From Nocardioides marmorisolisilvae (GTDB lineage Bacteria; Actinomycetota; Actinomycetes; Propionibacteriales; Nocardioidaceae), in contig NZ_RJSG01000003.1 of the NCBI RefSeq assembly GCF_003725775.1, forward strand, positions 361,307-425,306: a stretch of DNA of 64,000 nt, given 5' to 3'. The first letter of the stretch is position 1. Every line of letters begins with the position of its first letter. A program made the translations under genes and the position numbers. Of this stretch, positions 24,080-32,104 are shown piece by piece. Below the pieces are notes generated by a model that ran no database searches, was not told the origin of the DNA, and saw only the letters and a program-made list of their open reading frames with translations.

Positions 24080-25545
24080 GCGCCGAACCCGAGCCCAAGC
24101 CGCTCCGGGTCGTCATCGTCGACGACACCGCGGACCTGCGCGAGCTGCTCCGGCTCGCCCTGGTCCGGGGCGGCATGCGCGTGGTCGGCGAGGCCGGCGA
24201 CGGGCGCGCCGGGATCGAGGCGGTCCGCATCGGCCGACCGGACGTCATCCTGCTCGACCTCTCGATGCCGGTGATGGACGGGCTGGAGGCGCTGCCGCAC
24301 ATCCGGGCCCTCGCACCGCACGCCCGCATCATCGTGCTCTCCGGCTTCGGGGCGACCCAGATGGCCGAGCGCGCCCTCGAGGTCGGCGCCGACGGCTACC
24401 TCCAGAAGGGCGCTTCGCTCGGCCGGATCCTCGACCACATCCGTGACATCGTCGAGGGGCGCTCGATCAATCCGGCTCCCCGGACCGGCAACCGCCCCGA
24501 GGGCTGGGACGAGCAGCAGCACGGCTTCGGCGCGGTCAACCACGTCCCCGGACAGCGCGACCCGATGCCCGAGGAACCGGCGCGGTGGGACGCCCTGGCC
24601 CTCGCGCCGTTCGGGATCATCGAGGTCAGCGCCGAGCGGCCGTACCGGATCGTGCGGCTGAATCCGGCCGCGCAGAAGCTCGTCGAGGTGCACCCGCTCT
24701 ACCCGGGCACGCCGCTCCAGGACGTCGCGCCGGAGCTGGCCACGACGATCGCGGAGAACCGGTTGCGCGGCGACATCGAGTTCGAGGCGACGTCGGGCGC
24801 CGAGCCGGTCCAGGTGACGTTGCGGCACAGCGGGAGCTCGCTCGTCATCTACCTGCGCGCGATCACCGACGAGGTCGGCAAGCTGCGCAGCGCGATCGCG
24901 ACCACGGCGCACGAGATCCGCGGACCGGTCGCGGTGCTCTGCGCCGTCGCCGAGACGTTGACCGATGCCGAGGAGGGCGACCTGGACGCCGCCCAGCAGG
25001 CCCGGTTGATGTCGTCGGTCGCCCGCCAGTCGCGGATGCTCGACTCGATCACCGCGGACCTGCTGACCGCCGCGCAGATCCAGCGCGGCACCCTCCGCGT
25101 CGAGCCGCACAACCTCGACCCGGTGGCGCTGATGGAGACCCTGGTCCAGGACCGCTACCCCGGCAGCGTGACCGTCGACGTCGCGGACTCGCGCCAGGTG
25201 ATCGCCGACCCGCTCCGTCTCGAGCAGATGATCGGCAACCTGCTCAGCAACGCGCACAAGTACGGACGTCCGCCGATCGTGCTGCGGACCCGTCCGTGCG
25301 ACAGCCACCCCGAGCAGCTGTGCATCGACGTCGAGGACGACGGGGTCGGCGTACCCGAGCAGTTCCGGGCGCAGCTGTTCCGCGAGTTCAGCCGGGCCAG
25401 CGGCACGGTCGCGGCCGGCACCGGACTCGGCCTGCACGTGGTCCGGACCCTCGCCGAGGCGCAGGGCGGTTCGGTCTCGTACGCCGACGCGCCCGGCGGC
25501 GGGTCGGTGTTCACGCTGACGCTGCCGGCCGTCACCCGTTCCTGA
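24076..25545 (+). CDS. Receiver-PAS-histidine kinase fusion protein
   Basis: A cytoplasmic 489-residue protein with an N-terminal receiver domain (VIVDDTADLREL; phosphoacceptor Asp61 in VILLDLSMPVMDG; Lys in YLQKG), a PAS-like region (about 170-262: LAPFGIIEVSAERPYRIVRLNPAAQ), a HisKA domain with His279 (ATTAHEIRGPVAVL) and a complete HATPase domain (MIGNLLSNAHKYG, EDDGVGVP, GTGLGLHVVRTL). Having the receiver first and no membrane part suggests it is an intermediate that is itself controlled by phosphorylation. It depends on the two preceding membrane proteins for input, by inference from coupling. Confidence 0.88.
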   Translation: MSAEPEPKPLRVVIVDDTADLRELLRLALVRGGMRVVGEAGDGRAGIEAVRIGRPDVILLDLSMPVMDGLEALPHIRALAPHARIIVLSGFGATQMAERALEVGADGYLQKGASLGRILDHIRDIVEGRSINPAPRTGNRPEGWDEQQHGFGAVNHVPGQRDPMPEEPARWDALALAPFGIIEVSAERPYRIVRLNPAAQKLVEVHPLYPGTPLQDVAPELATTIAENRLRGDIEFEATSGAEPVQVTLRHSGSSLVIYLRAITDEVGKLRSAIATTAHEIRGPVAVLCAVAETLTDAEEGDLDAAQQARLMSSVARQSRMLDSITADLLTAAQIQRGTLRVEPHNLDPVALMETLVQDRYPGSVTVDVADSRQVIADPLRLEQMIGNLLSNAHKYGRPPIVLRTRPCDSHPEQLCIDVEDDGVGVPEQFRAQLFREFSRASGTVAAGTGLGLHVVRTLAEAQGGSVSYADAPGGGSVFTLTLPAVTRS

Positions 25546-25570
25546 CCACCGGCCACCGGGAAGGCACGGC

Positions 25571-25611
25571 GGCGCGTGCCCGGGGGTTCGGGAGCTCCTC
25601 GGGCACGCGCC
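25571..25611 (+). terminator. Hairpin terminator after the signalling cassette
   Basis: GGCGCGTGCCCG (25571-25582) is perfectly complementary to 25600-25611 with a 17-base loop that can extend the stem by G-U and G-C pairs. It begins 26 bases after the stop of the receiver-kinase gene. No T-tract. Confidence 0.6.
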
Positions 25612-25833
25612 TTCCGAAGCCGCCGCTGGCTCAGGTGGTGTCGGCGTCGCACCAGGGGGGGTTGGTACGGGTCGCCCGCGCCAGCGTTCTGGGGGTTGGC
25701 TCCGGCGTTGTGGGATCAATTCGACTCCGCGCGACCGGCCCCGGCAAGCAACGCGGCCGAAGGCCCAGCAGCGGGCTAGTCCGCGCACGGTCCCATCGGT
25801 AACACCGGTATCGGCCAATCGGTCGAAGCGGGA
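25612..25833. other. Unassigned intergenic stretch
   Basis: About 220 bases between the terminator and the aminotransferase stop. It is GC-rich with several short complementary segments (for example CGGT/ACCG around 25798-25810), but I recognise no gene, tRNA, SRP RNA or tmRNA in it. Confidence 0.4.
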
Positions 25834-26952
25834 TCAGGGGGTCGAATCCCCCGACCCGTGTCTTGACGGGTGCAGGGCCGCCGCCACCTTGAGGAGCACG
25901 TCGTTCGCGTCCGGCTCGCCGATCGAGACCCGCACGCCCTCGCCGGCGAACGGGCGCACCACGATGCCGGCCTCCTCGGCTGCGGCGACGAATTCAGCGG
26001 TCCGGTCGCCGAGCTCGAACCAGACGAAGTTGCCCTGGGCCTCGGGCACGGTCCACCCCGCATCGGCGAGGCCGGCGACCACCCGGTCACGCTCCGCGAC
26101 GATCGAGGCGACGCGTTCGAAGAGCTCGACCTCGGCGTCCAGGCTCGCCACGGCTGCTGCCTGCGCCAGCGACGAGACCCCGAAGGGCAGCGAGCACGCC
26201 CGCACCGCTTCGGCGATCGGCGCGGGACCGACGAGGTACCCGACCCGCAGCCCGGCCAGACCGTAGGCCTTGGCGAAGGTCCGCATCACCACCACGTTGC
26301 CCCGGCTCGTGGCCAGGCCGACACCGTCGACCGGGTCGGCGCTCCGCACGAACTCCAGGTACGCCTCGTCGATGACCACCACGACGTCGCTGCGGACCGC
26401 CGCCAGGAACGCCTCCACCTCGCTCCGGGTCAGCGCCGGACCGGTCGGGTTGTTCGGGGTGCAGAGCAGCACCACCCGGGTGCGCTCGGTGACCGCGGCC
26501 GCCATCGCCGGCAGATCGTGCCGGCCGTCGGCGGTCAGCGGCACCTCGACGCCGGTGGCCCCCGCCACCGTGATCGCGATCGGGTACGCCTCGAACGAGC
26601 GCCAGGCGAGCACCACCTCGTCGCCGGGCTCGCAGAACGCCTGGAGCAGGTGGTAGAGGATCGCGACGCTCCCGGTGCCGACAGCGACCTGGTCGAGCTC
26701 GACCCCGAGCTTGGTGGCCAGTGCGGTGCGCAGCTCGACCGAGCCCATGTCGGGGTAGCGGTTCATCACCGCGCAGGCACGTGCGGCGGCCTCGAGCACG
26801 CCGGGGAGCGGCGGGTAGGGGTTCTCGTTCGACGACAGCTTGTAGGTGATCACGTCGTCGCGCGGCACCGGCGGCCGGCCCGGCACGTACGCCGGCATCG
26901 CGGTCACCTCGGCTCGCGGGGTGGGCAGGGACTGCGGCTCCGAGGTGCTCAT
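25834..26952 (-). CDS. Histidinol-phosphate/aromatic aminotransferase (class I/II PLP enzyme)
   Basis: A 372-residue PLP-dependent aminotransferase of the HisC/Pat group. Evidence: the N-terminal YKLSSNENPYPPLP, the PLP-contacting GTGSVAILYHLLQAF, the CTPNNPTGPALT and VVIDEAYLEF blocks, the PLP-lysine motif MRTFAKAYGLAGLRVGY, and the C-terminal GIVVRPFAGEGVRVSIG. The enzyme either makes histidinol phosphate or transaminates aromatic keto acids; actinobacteria usually have both paralogues, and the lack of other his genes here favours the aromatic (Pat) role, as inference. It has a leaderless promoter and is divergent from the EamA gene. Confidence 0.88.
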   Translation of the reverse strand: MSTSEPQSLPTPRAEVTAMPAYVPGRPPVPRDDVITYKLSSNENPYPPLPGVLEAAARACAVMNRYPDMGSVELRTALATKLGVELDQVAVGTGSVAILYHLLQAFCEPGDEVVLAWRSFEAYPIAITVAGATGVEVPLTADGRHDLPAMAAAVTERTRVVLLCTPNNPTGPALTRSEVEAFLAAVRSDVVVVIDEAYLEFVRSADPVDGVGLATSRGNVVVMRTFAKAYGLAGLRVGYLVGPAPIAEAVRACSLPFGVSSLAQAAAVASLDAEVELFERVASIVAERDRVVAGLADAGWTVPEAQGNFVWFELGDRTAEFVAAAEEAGIVVRPFAGEGVRVSIGEPDANDVLLKVAAALHPSRHGSGDSTP

Positions 26953-26978
26953 CCGTTCACCTTACGTAGAGTGCACGG
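26953..26978. promoter_or_regulatory. 26-bp bidirectional leaderless promoter
   Basis: The whole gap between two divergent start codons is 26 bases. Plus strand: TAGAGT (26967-26972), 6 bases, GTG 26979. Minus strand: TAAGGT (26964-26959), 6 bases, ATG 26952. The two -10 boxes are separated by only 2 bases, so polymerases cannot use both at once. Confidence 0.6.
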
Positions 26979-27926
26979 GTGCGTTCCCGCTCCTCGGCCC
27001 TCGGCGTCGGCCTGGTCGTCCTCGGAGCGTCCTGCTTCATCGTGAACGCGGGGGTCTCGCGGGTTGCGCTGCGCCACGGCGTCGACCCGTCGATGCTGAC
27101 CACGATCCGGGTGACGATGACCTTCGCGGTGCTGCTGGTCGTCGCGGCGCTGTTCCGGCGCAGCGCGCTGCGTCCGCCGTCGGGGCGGTTGCTCGGCCTG
27201 GTCGTGGCGCACGGACTGATCGGCGTCGCGGCCCTGCAGTGGACCTACTTCGTCGCGATCGACCGGCTGCCGGTCGGGATGGCGCTGCTGCTGGAGTACC
27301 AGGCCCCGATCCTGGTCGCGCTGTGGGCGCGGTTCGTCCAGAAGGAGCAGGTGAGCTCGCGGCTGTGGTTCGGCCTGGTGCTCGCCGTGGTCGGCCTGGC
27401 AGCCGCGACCGAGGTCTGGAACGGCACCAAGTTCGACGGCCTCGGCGTGGTCGCCGGACTCGCGGCCGCGGTCTGCTTCGCCGGCTACTTCCTCATCGGC
27501 GAGGCGGGGGTCTCCCAGTACGACCCGCTGCGGATGATCCTGTGGTCGTTCCTGGTGGCCGCCGTCGCCCTCAACGCCGTCAACCCGCTGACCGGCTTCG
27601 ACACCGGCCTGCTCGACGACCGGGTCTCGCTGCTCGGCCACCTCTCCGAGCACCGGGTGCCCCTCTGGCTGGTCCTCACCTGGGTGGTGGTGCTGGGCAC
27701 GGTGGTGCCGTTCTTCGCCGAGCTGTTCGCGCTGTCCTTCGTCCGCGCCACCACGGTCACGGTGATCGCGATGATGGAGCCGATCGGCGTCTCCGCCCTC
27801 GGCTGGGCGTGGTTCGGGGAGTCGCTCGGAGTGGTCGCGGTGATCGGCTGCGTCGCCGTGGTGGCAGGCATCCTGCTCGCGCAGGCGGCACGTCTGGATC
27901 ACGACGAACCGCCCCTCATCACCTAG
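26979..27926 (+). CDS. EamA/DMT-superfamily transporter
   Basis: A 315-residue ten-helix exporter. First repeat: LVVLGASCFIVNAGVSRVAL and LPVGMALLLEYQAPILVALW; second repeat: FVRATTVTVIAMMEPIGVSALGW-like helix and GVVAVIGCVAVVAGILLAQ. The LEYQAPILVALW and MMEPIGVSAL phrases are typical of RhtA-like amino-acid/metabolite exporters. GTG 26979 is fixed by the bidirectional leaderless promoter. Its TAG stop shares three bases with the stop of the convergent ddaH gene. Confidence 0.87.
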   Translation: MRSRSSALGVGLVVLGASCFIVNAGVSRVALRHGVDPSMLTTIRVTMTFAVLLVVAALFRRSALRPPSGRLLGLVVAHGLIGVAALQWTYFVAIDRLPVGMALLLEYQAPILVALWARFVQKEQVSSRLWFGLVLAVVGLAAATEVWNGTKFDGLGVVAGLAAAVCFAGYFLIGEAGVSQYDPLRMILWSFLVAAVALNAVNPLTGFDTGLLDDRVSLLGHLSEHRVPLWLVLTWVVVLGTVVPFFAELFALSFVRATTVTVIAMMEPIGVSALGWAWFGESLGVVAVIGCVAVVAGILLAQAARLDHDEPPLIT

Positions 27927-28804
27927 CCGACCAGAACCTGGCCCCGACCGGTGACCAGGTCGCGACCGAGGGTGACGTCCAGCGGGTTGGTCAGGCAGCG
28001 GATCGCGCCGCCACCCTTGACGAACTCCGGCACCGGCACCACGACGACCTCGAAGCCCCAGGCCTCCAGGCGTGCCCGGACCCGGTCCGGGCAGGCCGGC
28101 ATGATCACCGTGCTGCCGACGACGACCGAGTTCGCGCAGAACGTCATCGCCTCGGCCTCGCTGAGCACCAACGGCTCCGGCACGAGGTCGAGCAACCGCG
28201 ACGCCGAGTTCTCGTCGAGCGCCGAGGGGCACACCAGTGCGCGCTCGGAGTCGAGCGGGCAGAAGGCGAGGTCCAGGTGGTACATCCCGGGGTGCACCGT
28301 GTGCAGGCCGTGCACGCGCACATCGAGGTCGATCGCCAGGTGCTTCAGCGCGAGCCGGTCGGTGCGCGGGCCGTAGCCGACGACCAGGTCGCCGCGCCAG
28401 GCGAAGGCGTCGCCGGCCTCGAAGTGCGCACCGACACCCTGGGCGCCGATCCGGCGGACCGTGGCGCCGTGCTCGCCGAACCAGGCCTCGGCCGTCTCGG
28501 TCTCCATCCGGCGCTGCGGGAAGCGCATGTGCGACAGCACGACCTCCGGACCAACGGGTCCCTCCAGCGCGAAGCCGAGGTTCATCGCGTAGACCATGTC
28601 CGGCGCGTCCGCGCGCTGCGGCAGCACCTCGACCTCGCCGCCGGCGGCGGTGATCGCGGCGGCGATCGCGTCCCACTCGGCGCGGGTGGCAGCCGGGTCC
28701 GGCTGGTCGGCCAGGTGCATGAACGGGTTGATCTCGTAGTCGACCCGGAAGTGGTCGGGGGCGACCATCAGGTACCGCTTCCCCCAGTCGAGCGTCTGTC
28801 CCAT
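27923..28804 (-). CDS. ddaH: Dimethylarginine dimethylaminohydrolase / amidinotransferase family
   Basis: A 293-residue enzyme of the amidinotransferase fold. Signature pieces: MVAPDHFRVDYEINPFMH at the N-terminus, DMVYAMNLGFAL, RIGAQGVGAHFEAGDA, HPGMYHLDLAFCPL with the catalytic His, and GGGAIRCLTNPLD with catalytic Cys270. The enzyme hydrolyses methylated arginine (or arginine analogues) to citrulline and an amine; a role in arginine use is likely. A GGGAGGG ribosome binding site precedes ATG 28804. Two operator-like palindromes lie between it and the divergent GntR gene. Confidence 0.85.
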   Translation of the reverse strand: MGQTLDWGKRYLMVAPDHFRVDYEINPFMHLADQPDPAATRAEWDAIAAAITAAGGEVEVLPQRADAPDMVYAMNLGFALEGPVGPEVVLSHMRFPQRRMETETAEAWFGEHGATVRRIGAQGVGAHFEAGDAFAWRGDLVVGYGPRTDRLALKHLAIDLDVRVHGLHTVHPGMYHLDLAFCPLDSERALVCPSALDENSASRLLDLVPEPLVLSEAEAMTFCANSVVVGSTVIMPACPDRVRARLEAWGFEVVVVPVPEFVKGGGAIRCLTNPLDVTLGRDLVTGRGQVLVG

Positions 28805-28825
28805 GCCACCCTCCCCAGATTGACT

Positions 28826-28840
28826 GATTGTCGGACAATC
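28826..28840. promoter_or_regulatory. GntR-type operator, copy 1
   Basis: GATTGTCGGACAATC is a perfect palindrome with a single central base, fitting the TNGTNNNACNA pattern of FadR-subfamily GntR regulators. It sits 22 bases upstream of the ddaH start, overlapping its likely promoter. Confidence 0.6.
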
Positions 28841-28875
28841 TCAGTGTGTGTCACGAACGCGCATTTCGCAAAATT

Positions 28876-28886
28876 TTGTCCGACAA
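28876..28886. promoter_or_regulatory. GntR-type operator, copy 2
   Basis: TTGTCCGACAA is a perfect palindrome of the same motif, 9 bases before the start codon of the gntR gene and overlapping its -10-like CAATCT. Its centre is 48 bases from that of copy 1. Confidence 0.6.
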
Positions 28887-28894
28887 TCTTCGGG

Positions 28895-29569
28895 ATGCCT
28901 GACTCCCCGTCGTTCGAGACGCTCAGCGTCGAACCGGTCAGCACCGTCGACCGGGTCGTCGAGGAGCTGCGCCGCGCCCTGTTCGAGGGCGACCTGGAGC
29001 CCGGGACTCCGCTGCGCGAGGTCGCGCTCGCAGGCTCGCTCGGCGTCTCCCGCTCGACCGTCCGCGAGGCGGTAGGGATGCTGGTCGCCGACGGGCTCGT
29101 CGACCGGATCCCGAACAAGGGCACCTCGGTGCACGCCCTCACCGCGGACGGCATCCGCGACATCTGCCGGGCCCGCCTGGTGCTGGAGACCGCCGGCGTG
29201 GACGGCTGGGCCGACGCGAGCGACGAGGCCCGCGACGTGGTCCGGGCAGCGAACGCCGCCTACGGCCGCCTGGTCCGCACGAAGGCCAGTGCGCAGGAGC
29301 TGACGGCCGCGCACCTCGAGATCCACCGGTCGCTCACCGCCTTGACCGGGTCGCCGAGGCTGATCGCGATGTCGGAAACCCTGTACGCCGAGATCCGGCT
29401 GGCCCTCGCCCACCTCGACCGGGCCCGCGGCAACACCCGGGAGCAGGCGCACGCGCACAGCGACCTGCTCGAGCTCCTCGAGGCCGGCCGGCTCACCGAG
29501 GCCCGCGCGAGCCTGGTCGAGCACCTCGCCGGCGCGGAGCGATCGCTGCTCGAGTCTGTCGACCCGTAG
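28895..29569 (+). CDS. GntR-family transcriptional regulator (FadR subfamily)
   Basis: A 224-residue regulator. N-terminal winged helix: VDRVVEELRRALFEGDLEPGTPLRE, then LGVSRSTVREAVGMLVADGLV (recognition helix) and IPNKGTSVHALT (wing). C-terminal all-helical FCD domain: ICRARLVLETAGVDGWAD, AHLEIHRSLTALTGS and AHAHSDLLELLEAGRLTEAR, with the Asp/His positions expected for metal binding. ATG 28895 lies just after operator copy 2. It is divergent from ddaH and the paired operators suggest it represses both itself and ddaH. Confidence 0.9.
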   Translation: MPDSPSFETLSVEPVSTVDRVVEELRRALFEGDLEPGTPLREVALAGSLGVSRSTVREAVGMLVADGLVDRIPNKGTSVHALTADGIRDICRARLVLETAGVDGWADASDEARDVVRAANAAYGRLVRTKASAQELTAAHLEIHRSLTALTGSPRLIAMSETLYAEIRLALAHLDRARGNTREQAHAHSDLLELLEAGRLTEARASLVEHLAGAERSLLESVDP

Positions 29570-29578
29570 GCTCGCGCC
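29567..29578 (+). promoter_or_regulatory. Leaderless promoter overlapping the gntR stop codon
   Basis: TAGGCT (29567-29572) serves as a -10-like box 6 bases before the ATG at 29579, and its first three bases are the stop codon of gntR. Confidence 0.45.
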
Positions 29579-29959
29579 ATGAGGTTCGTGATCTGGCTCG
29601 CCATCAACGCTCTCGGCGTCGGTGCCGCCGTGTGGTTCTTCGACGACATCTCCCTGGCCGGTGCCGACACCCGCACCGACAAGGTCGTCACGCTGCTGAT
29701 CGTCGGGCTCATCCTCGGCGTCATCAACTCGGTGGTCCGACCGGTGGTGAACCTGCTCTCGCTCCCGCTGATCGTGCTCAGCCTCGGCCTGATGCTGTTC
29801 GTCACCAACGCGCTGATGCTGCTGCTGACCAGCAAGGTGGCCGACACCTTCAACCTGCACTTCCACGTCGCCGGCGGGTTCTGGACCTACGTCTTCGGCA
29901 GCATCGTGATCTCGATCGCGTCGATGATCGCAGCGGCGATCCTGCCCGACCCGAAGTGA
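29579..29959 (+). CDS. Four-helix membrane protein (PF04020, so-called phage holin family)
   Basis: A 126-residue protein with four membrane helices and the typical family pattern: FVIWLAINALGVGAAVWF, VTLLIVGLILGVINSVVRPVVNLLSLPLIVLSLGL, and FVTNALMLLLTSKVAD. The family is annotated as mycobacterial 4-TM holin-like, but is common in chromosomes and does not imply a prophage; none is visible here. Its TGA overlaps the GTG of the phosphatase gene (GTGA at 29956-29959). Confidence 0.85.
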   Translation: MRFVIWLAINALGVGAAVWFFDDISLAGADTRTDKVVTLLIVGLILGVINSVVRPVVNLLSLPLIVLSLGLMLFVTNALMLLLTSKVADTFNLHFHVAGGFWTYVFGSIVISIASMIAAAILPDPK

Positions 29960-30450
29960 GGGTCGCGCTCGTCTGCCTCGGCAACATCTGTCGATCGCCC
30001 ACGGCCGACGTGGTTCTGAACGCCAAGCTCGCCGATGCCGGCCTGGACGACGTCGTCGCCGAGAGCTGCGGGACCGGGACCTGGCACCTCGGCGAGGAGA
30101 TGGACGCGCGCAGCGCTGCGGTGCTGACTGCTGCCGGCTACGACCCGAGTCGGCACCGCGCCCGGCACTTCGACGCCTCGTGGTTCGACCACGACCTGAT
30201 CCTGACCATGGACCGGCACAACCACAGCGAGGTGCTGGCGCAGCTCCCGACCGACCGGCAGGACCGCGTGCTGATGTTCCGCACCTTCGACCCCGAGGTC
30301 GGAGCGGGCGCTGCGGTGCCCGACGTACCGGATCCCTGGTACGGCGGTCCGCAGGGTTTCGACACCGTCCTGGAGATCGTCGAGCGCACCTGCGACGGCA
30401 TCGTCGCGCACCTCACCGGTCCAGACGGACCGGACGCCCGGCGCACCTGA
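29956..30450 (+). CDS. Low-molecular-weight protein-tyrosine phosphatase
   Basis: A 164-residue cysteine phosphatase. The P-loop Cys7-x5-Arg13 (VCLGNICRSPTAD) is at the N-terminus, and the general-acid loop DPWYGGPQGF is at about residue 125. RARHFDASWFDHDLILTMDRHN is also typical. It removes phosphate from tyrosine (or possibly arginine) in cytoplasmic proteins. GTG 29956 is coupled to the upstream membrane gene. Confidence 0.92.
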   Translation: MRVALVCLGNICRSPTADVVLNAKLADAGLDDVVAESCGTGTWHLGEEMDARSAAVLTAAGYDPSRHRARHFDASWFDHDLILTMDRHNHSEVLAQLPTDRQDRVLMFRTFDPEVGAGAAVPDVPDPWYGGPQGFDTVLEIVERTCDGIVAHLTGPDGPDARRT

Positions 30451-30488
30451 CCCTTTCCAGCATCAGGTGCGGAGGAACAGGATGGGGC

Positions 30489-31349
30489 ATGGCCCGGATG
30501 CGCACCCTTGCGGAGCGGGCCGAGCACCTGCTCGGCTCCGCGGTGGTGTCGACCTCCCCGGTCGCCGGGGGTGACACCTGCACCTCGACGCGGCTGCGCC
30601 TGTCCGACGGACGCTCCGCGCTGATCAAGACCCGGTCGCACGCCCCGGACGGGTTCTTCGAGGCCGAGGCGCAGGCCCTGCGCTGGCTCGCCGAACCCGG
30701 AGTCGCCGAGGTGGTCGAGGTGCTCGGCGTCCAGGCCGACTGCCTGGTGCTCGCCTGGGTCGAGCCGTCCCGCCCGAACCCGGAGGCCGCGGCCGAGCTC
30801 GGACGGATGCTGGCCCGGCTGCACGCCAGCGGCGCCCCCGGCTTCGGTGCCGAGAACGACGGCTTCATCGGCGCCCTCCCGCTCCCCAACAAGCCGACGG
30901 AGACCTGGCCCGAGTTCTTCGCCGTACGTCGGGTGCTGCCCTACCTGCGCCTCGGGGTGGACCGCGGTCACATCGAGGCGCAGGACGCCGAGGCCGTGGA
31001 GAACGTGGTCCGGCGCATCGTCGACCTGGCCGGCCCCGCCGAACCCCCTGCCCGGATCCACGGCGACCTCTGGTCCGGCAACCTGGTGTGGAACGCCGAC
31101 CGGTCCGCCGTCCTGGTCGACCCCGCCGCGCACGGCGGGCACCGCGAGACCGATCTGGCCATGCTCACCCTGTTCGGCCTTCCCCAGCTCGGCCGGGTCC
31201 TGGCGGCGTACGCCGAGGAGCACCCGCTGGCCGAGGGCTGGGAGCAGCGCCAGCCGCTGCACCAGCTGTTCCCGCTGCTGGTGCACGCCGCGATGTTCGG
31301 CGGCCGCTACGGAGCGCTCGCCGGCGACGCCGCGCGCAAGCTGCTCTGA
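30489..31349 (+). CDS. Fructosamine kinase-family protein
   Basis: A 286-residue kinase-like protein. It has a N-lobe with [23 protein letters not shown] (ATP-binding Lys), a hinge LVLAWVEPS, the catalytic loop [12 protein letters not shown] and the metal-binding [15 protein letters not shown], all diagnostic of the fructosamine/ketosamine-3-kinase family. Such enzymes phosphorylate glycated amines as a repair step. ATG 30489 is used; an ATG at 30482 in another frame is not. The previous phosphatase gene ends 38 bases upstream. Confidence 0.88.
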   Translation: MARMRTLAERAEHLLGSAVVSTSPVAGGDTCTSTRLRLSDGRSALIKTRSHAPDGFFEAEAQALRWLAEPGVAEVVEVLGVQADCLVLAWVEPSRPNPEAAAELGRMLARLHASGAPGFGAENDGFIGALPLPNKPTETWPEFFAVRRVLPYLRLGVDRGHIEAQDAEAVENVVRRIVDLAGPAEPPARIHGDLWSGNLVWNADRSAVLVDPAAHGGHRETDLAMLTLFGLPQLGRVLAAYAEEHPLAEGWEQRQPLHQLFPLLVHAAMFGGRYGALAGDAARKLL

Positions 31350-31358
31350 GGCGGGCGT

Positions 31359-31374
31359 CTCAGCATGCATTCAG
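31359..31374 (+). promoter_or_regulatory. Direct repeats upstream of mprA (candidate MprA site)
   Basis: CTCAG (31359-31363) and TTCAG (31370-31374) are direct repeats 11 bases apart, 22 bases before the mprA start. OmpR-family regulators bind direct repeats about one helical turn apart, and a similar pair precedes pepD. Assignment is inference. Confidence 0.35.
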
Positions 31375-31396
31375 CCCCCGATGGCACTCTTGGACC

Positions 31397-32104
31397 GTGA
31401 GCTCCGAGACCAAGCAGCACATCCTCGTCGTCGACGACGACCGCGCCGTGCGTGAGTCGCTGCGCCGTTCCCTGGAGTTCAACGGCTACGCGGTGTCGCT
31501 GGCCGGCGACGGTGCCGAGGCACTCGCCGGGATCAGCACCATCAATCCGGACGCCGTGGTGATGGACGTGATGATGCCGCGGCTCGACGGGATCGAGACC
31601 ACCCGCGCGCTGCGCTCGGTCGGCAACCACGTCCCGATCCTGGTGCTCACCGCCCGCGACGCCGTCGGTGACCGGGTCGAGGGTCTGGACGCCGGCGCCG
31701 ACGACTACCTGACCAAGCCGTTCGCCCTGGACGAGCTGCTCGCCCGGCTGCGCGCGCTGCTGCGCCGGATCGGGCCGGGTCCGGACGAGGAGCACGACGA
31801 GCGCCTCGAGTTCGCCGACCTGAGCATGGACCTGGCCTCGCGCGAGGTGAAGCGCGGTGATCGCGCGATGACGCTGACCCGCACCGAGTTCAGCCTGCTG
31901 GAGCTGTTCATCCGCCGACCGCGGCGGGTGCTCGAGCGCTCCTTCATCCTCGAGGAGGTGTGGGGCTTCGACTTCCCGACCACCGCGAACAGCCTCGAGG
32001 TCTACGTCGGCTACCTGCGTCGCAAGACCGAGGCCGAGGGCGAGCCGCGCCTGCTGCACACCGTGCGCGGCGTCGGCTACGTGCTGCGGGAAGAGCCCAC
32101 GTGA
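31397..32104 (+). CDS. mprA: MprA-like OmpR-family response regulator
   Basis: A 235-residue regulator. Receiver: [23 protein letters not shown], phosphoacceptor Asp57 ([12 protein letters not shown]), Lys in [24 protein letters not shown]-binding domain: [23 protein letters not shown] and [27 protein letters not shown]. The strong similarity to mycobacterial MprA and the gene order mprA-mprB-pepD support the name. In mycobacteria this system answers cell-envelope stress. The GTG start is at 31397; the stop overlaps the mprB start. Confidence 0.9.
   Translation: MSSETKQHILVVDDDRAVRESLRRSLEFNGYAVSLAGDGAEALAGISTINPDAVVMDVMMPRLDGIETTRALRSVGNHVPILVLTARDAVGDRVEGLDAGADDYLTKPFALDELLARLRALLRRIGPGPDEEHDERLEFADLSMDLASREVKRGDRAMTLTRTEFSLLELFIRRPRRVLERSFILEEVWGFDFPTTANSLEVYVGYLRRKTEAEGEPRLLHTVRGVGYVLREEPT

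Noticed and set aside
25546-25833. SRP RNA or other conserved small RNA
   Set aside because: None of the conserved sequence blocks of SRP RNA, tmRNA or RNase P RNA is present; only a terminator hairpin stands out.
25826-25860. tRNA T-arm-like segment (GGGGGTCGAATCCCCC)
   Set aside because: The loop has 6 bases rather than 7, no acceptor, D or anticodon arms can be drawn around it, and it lies in the 3' end of the aminotransferase gene.
29579-29959. Prophage indicated by the holin-family name
   Set aside because: PF04020 proteins are common chromosomal membrane proteins; no other phage gene, integrase or att site is seen.
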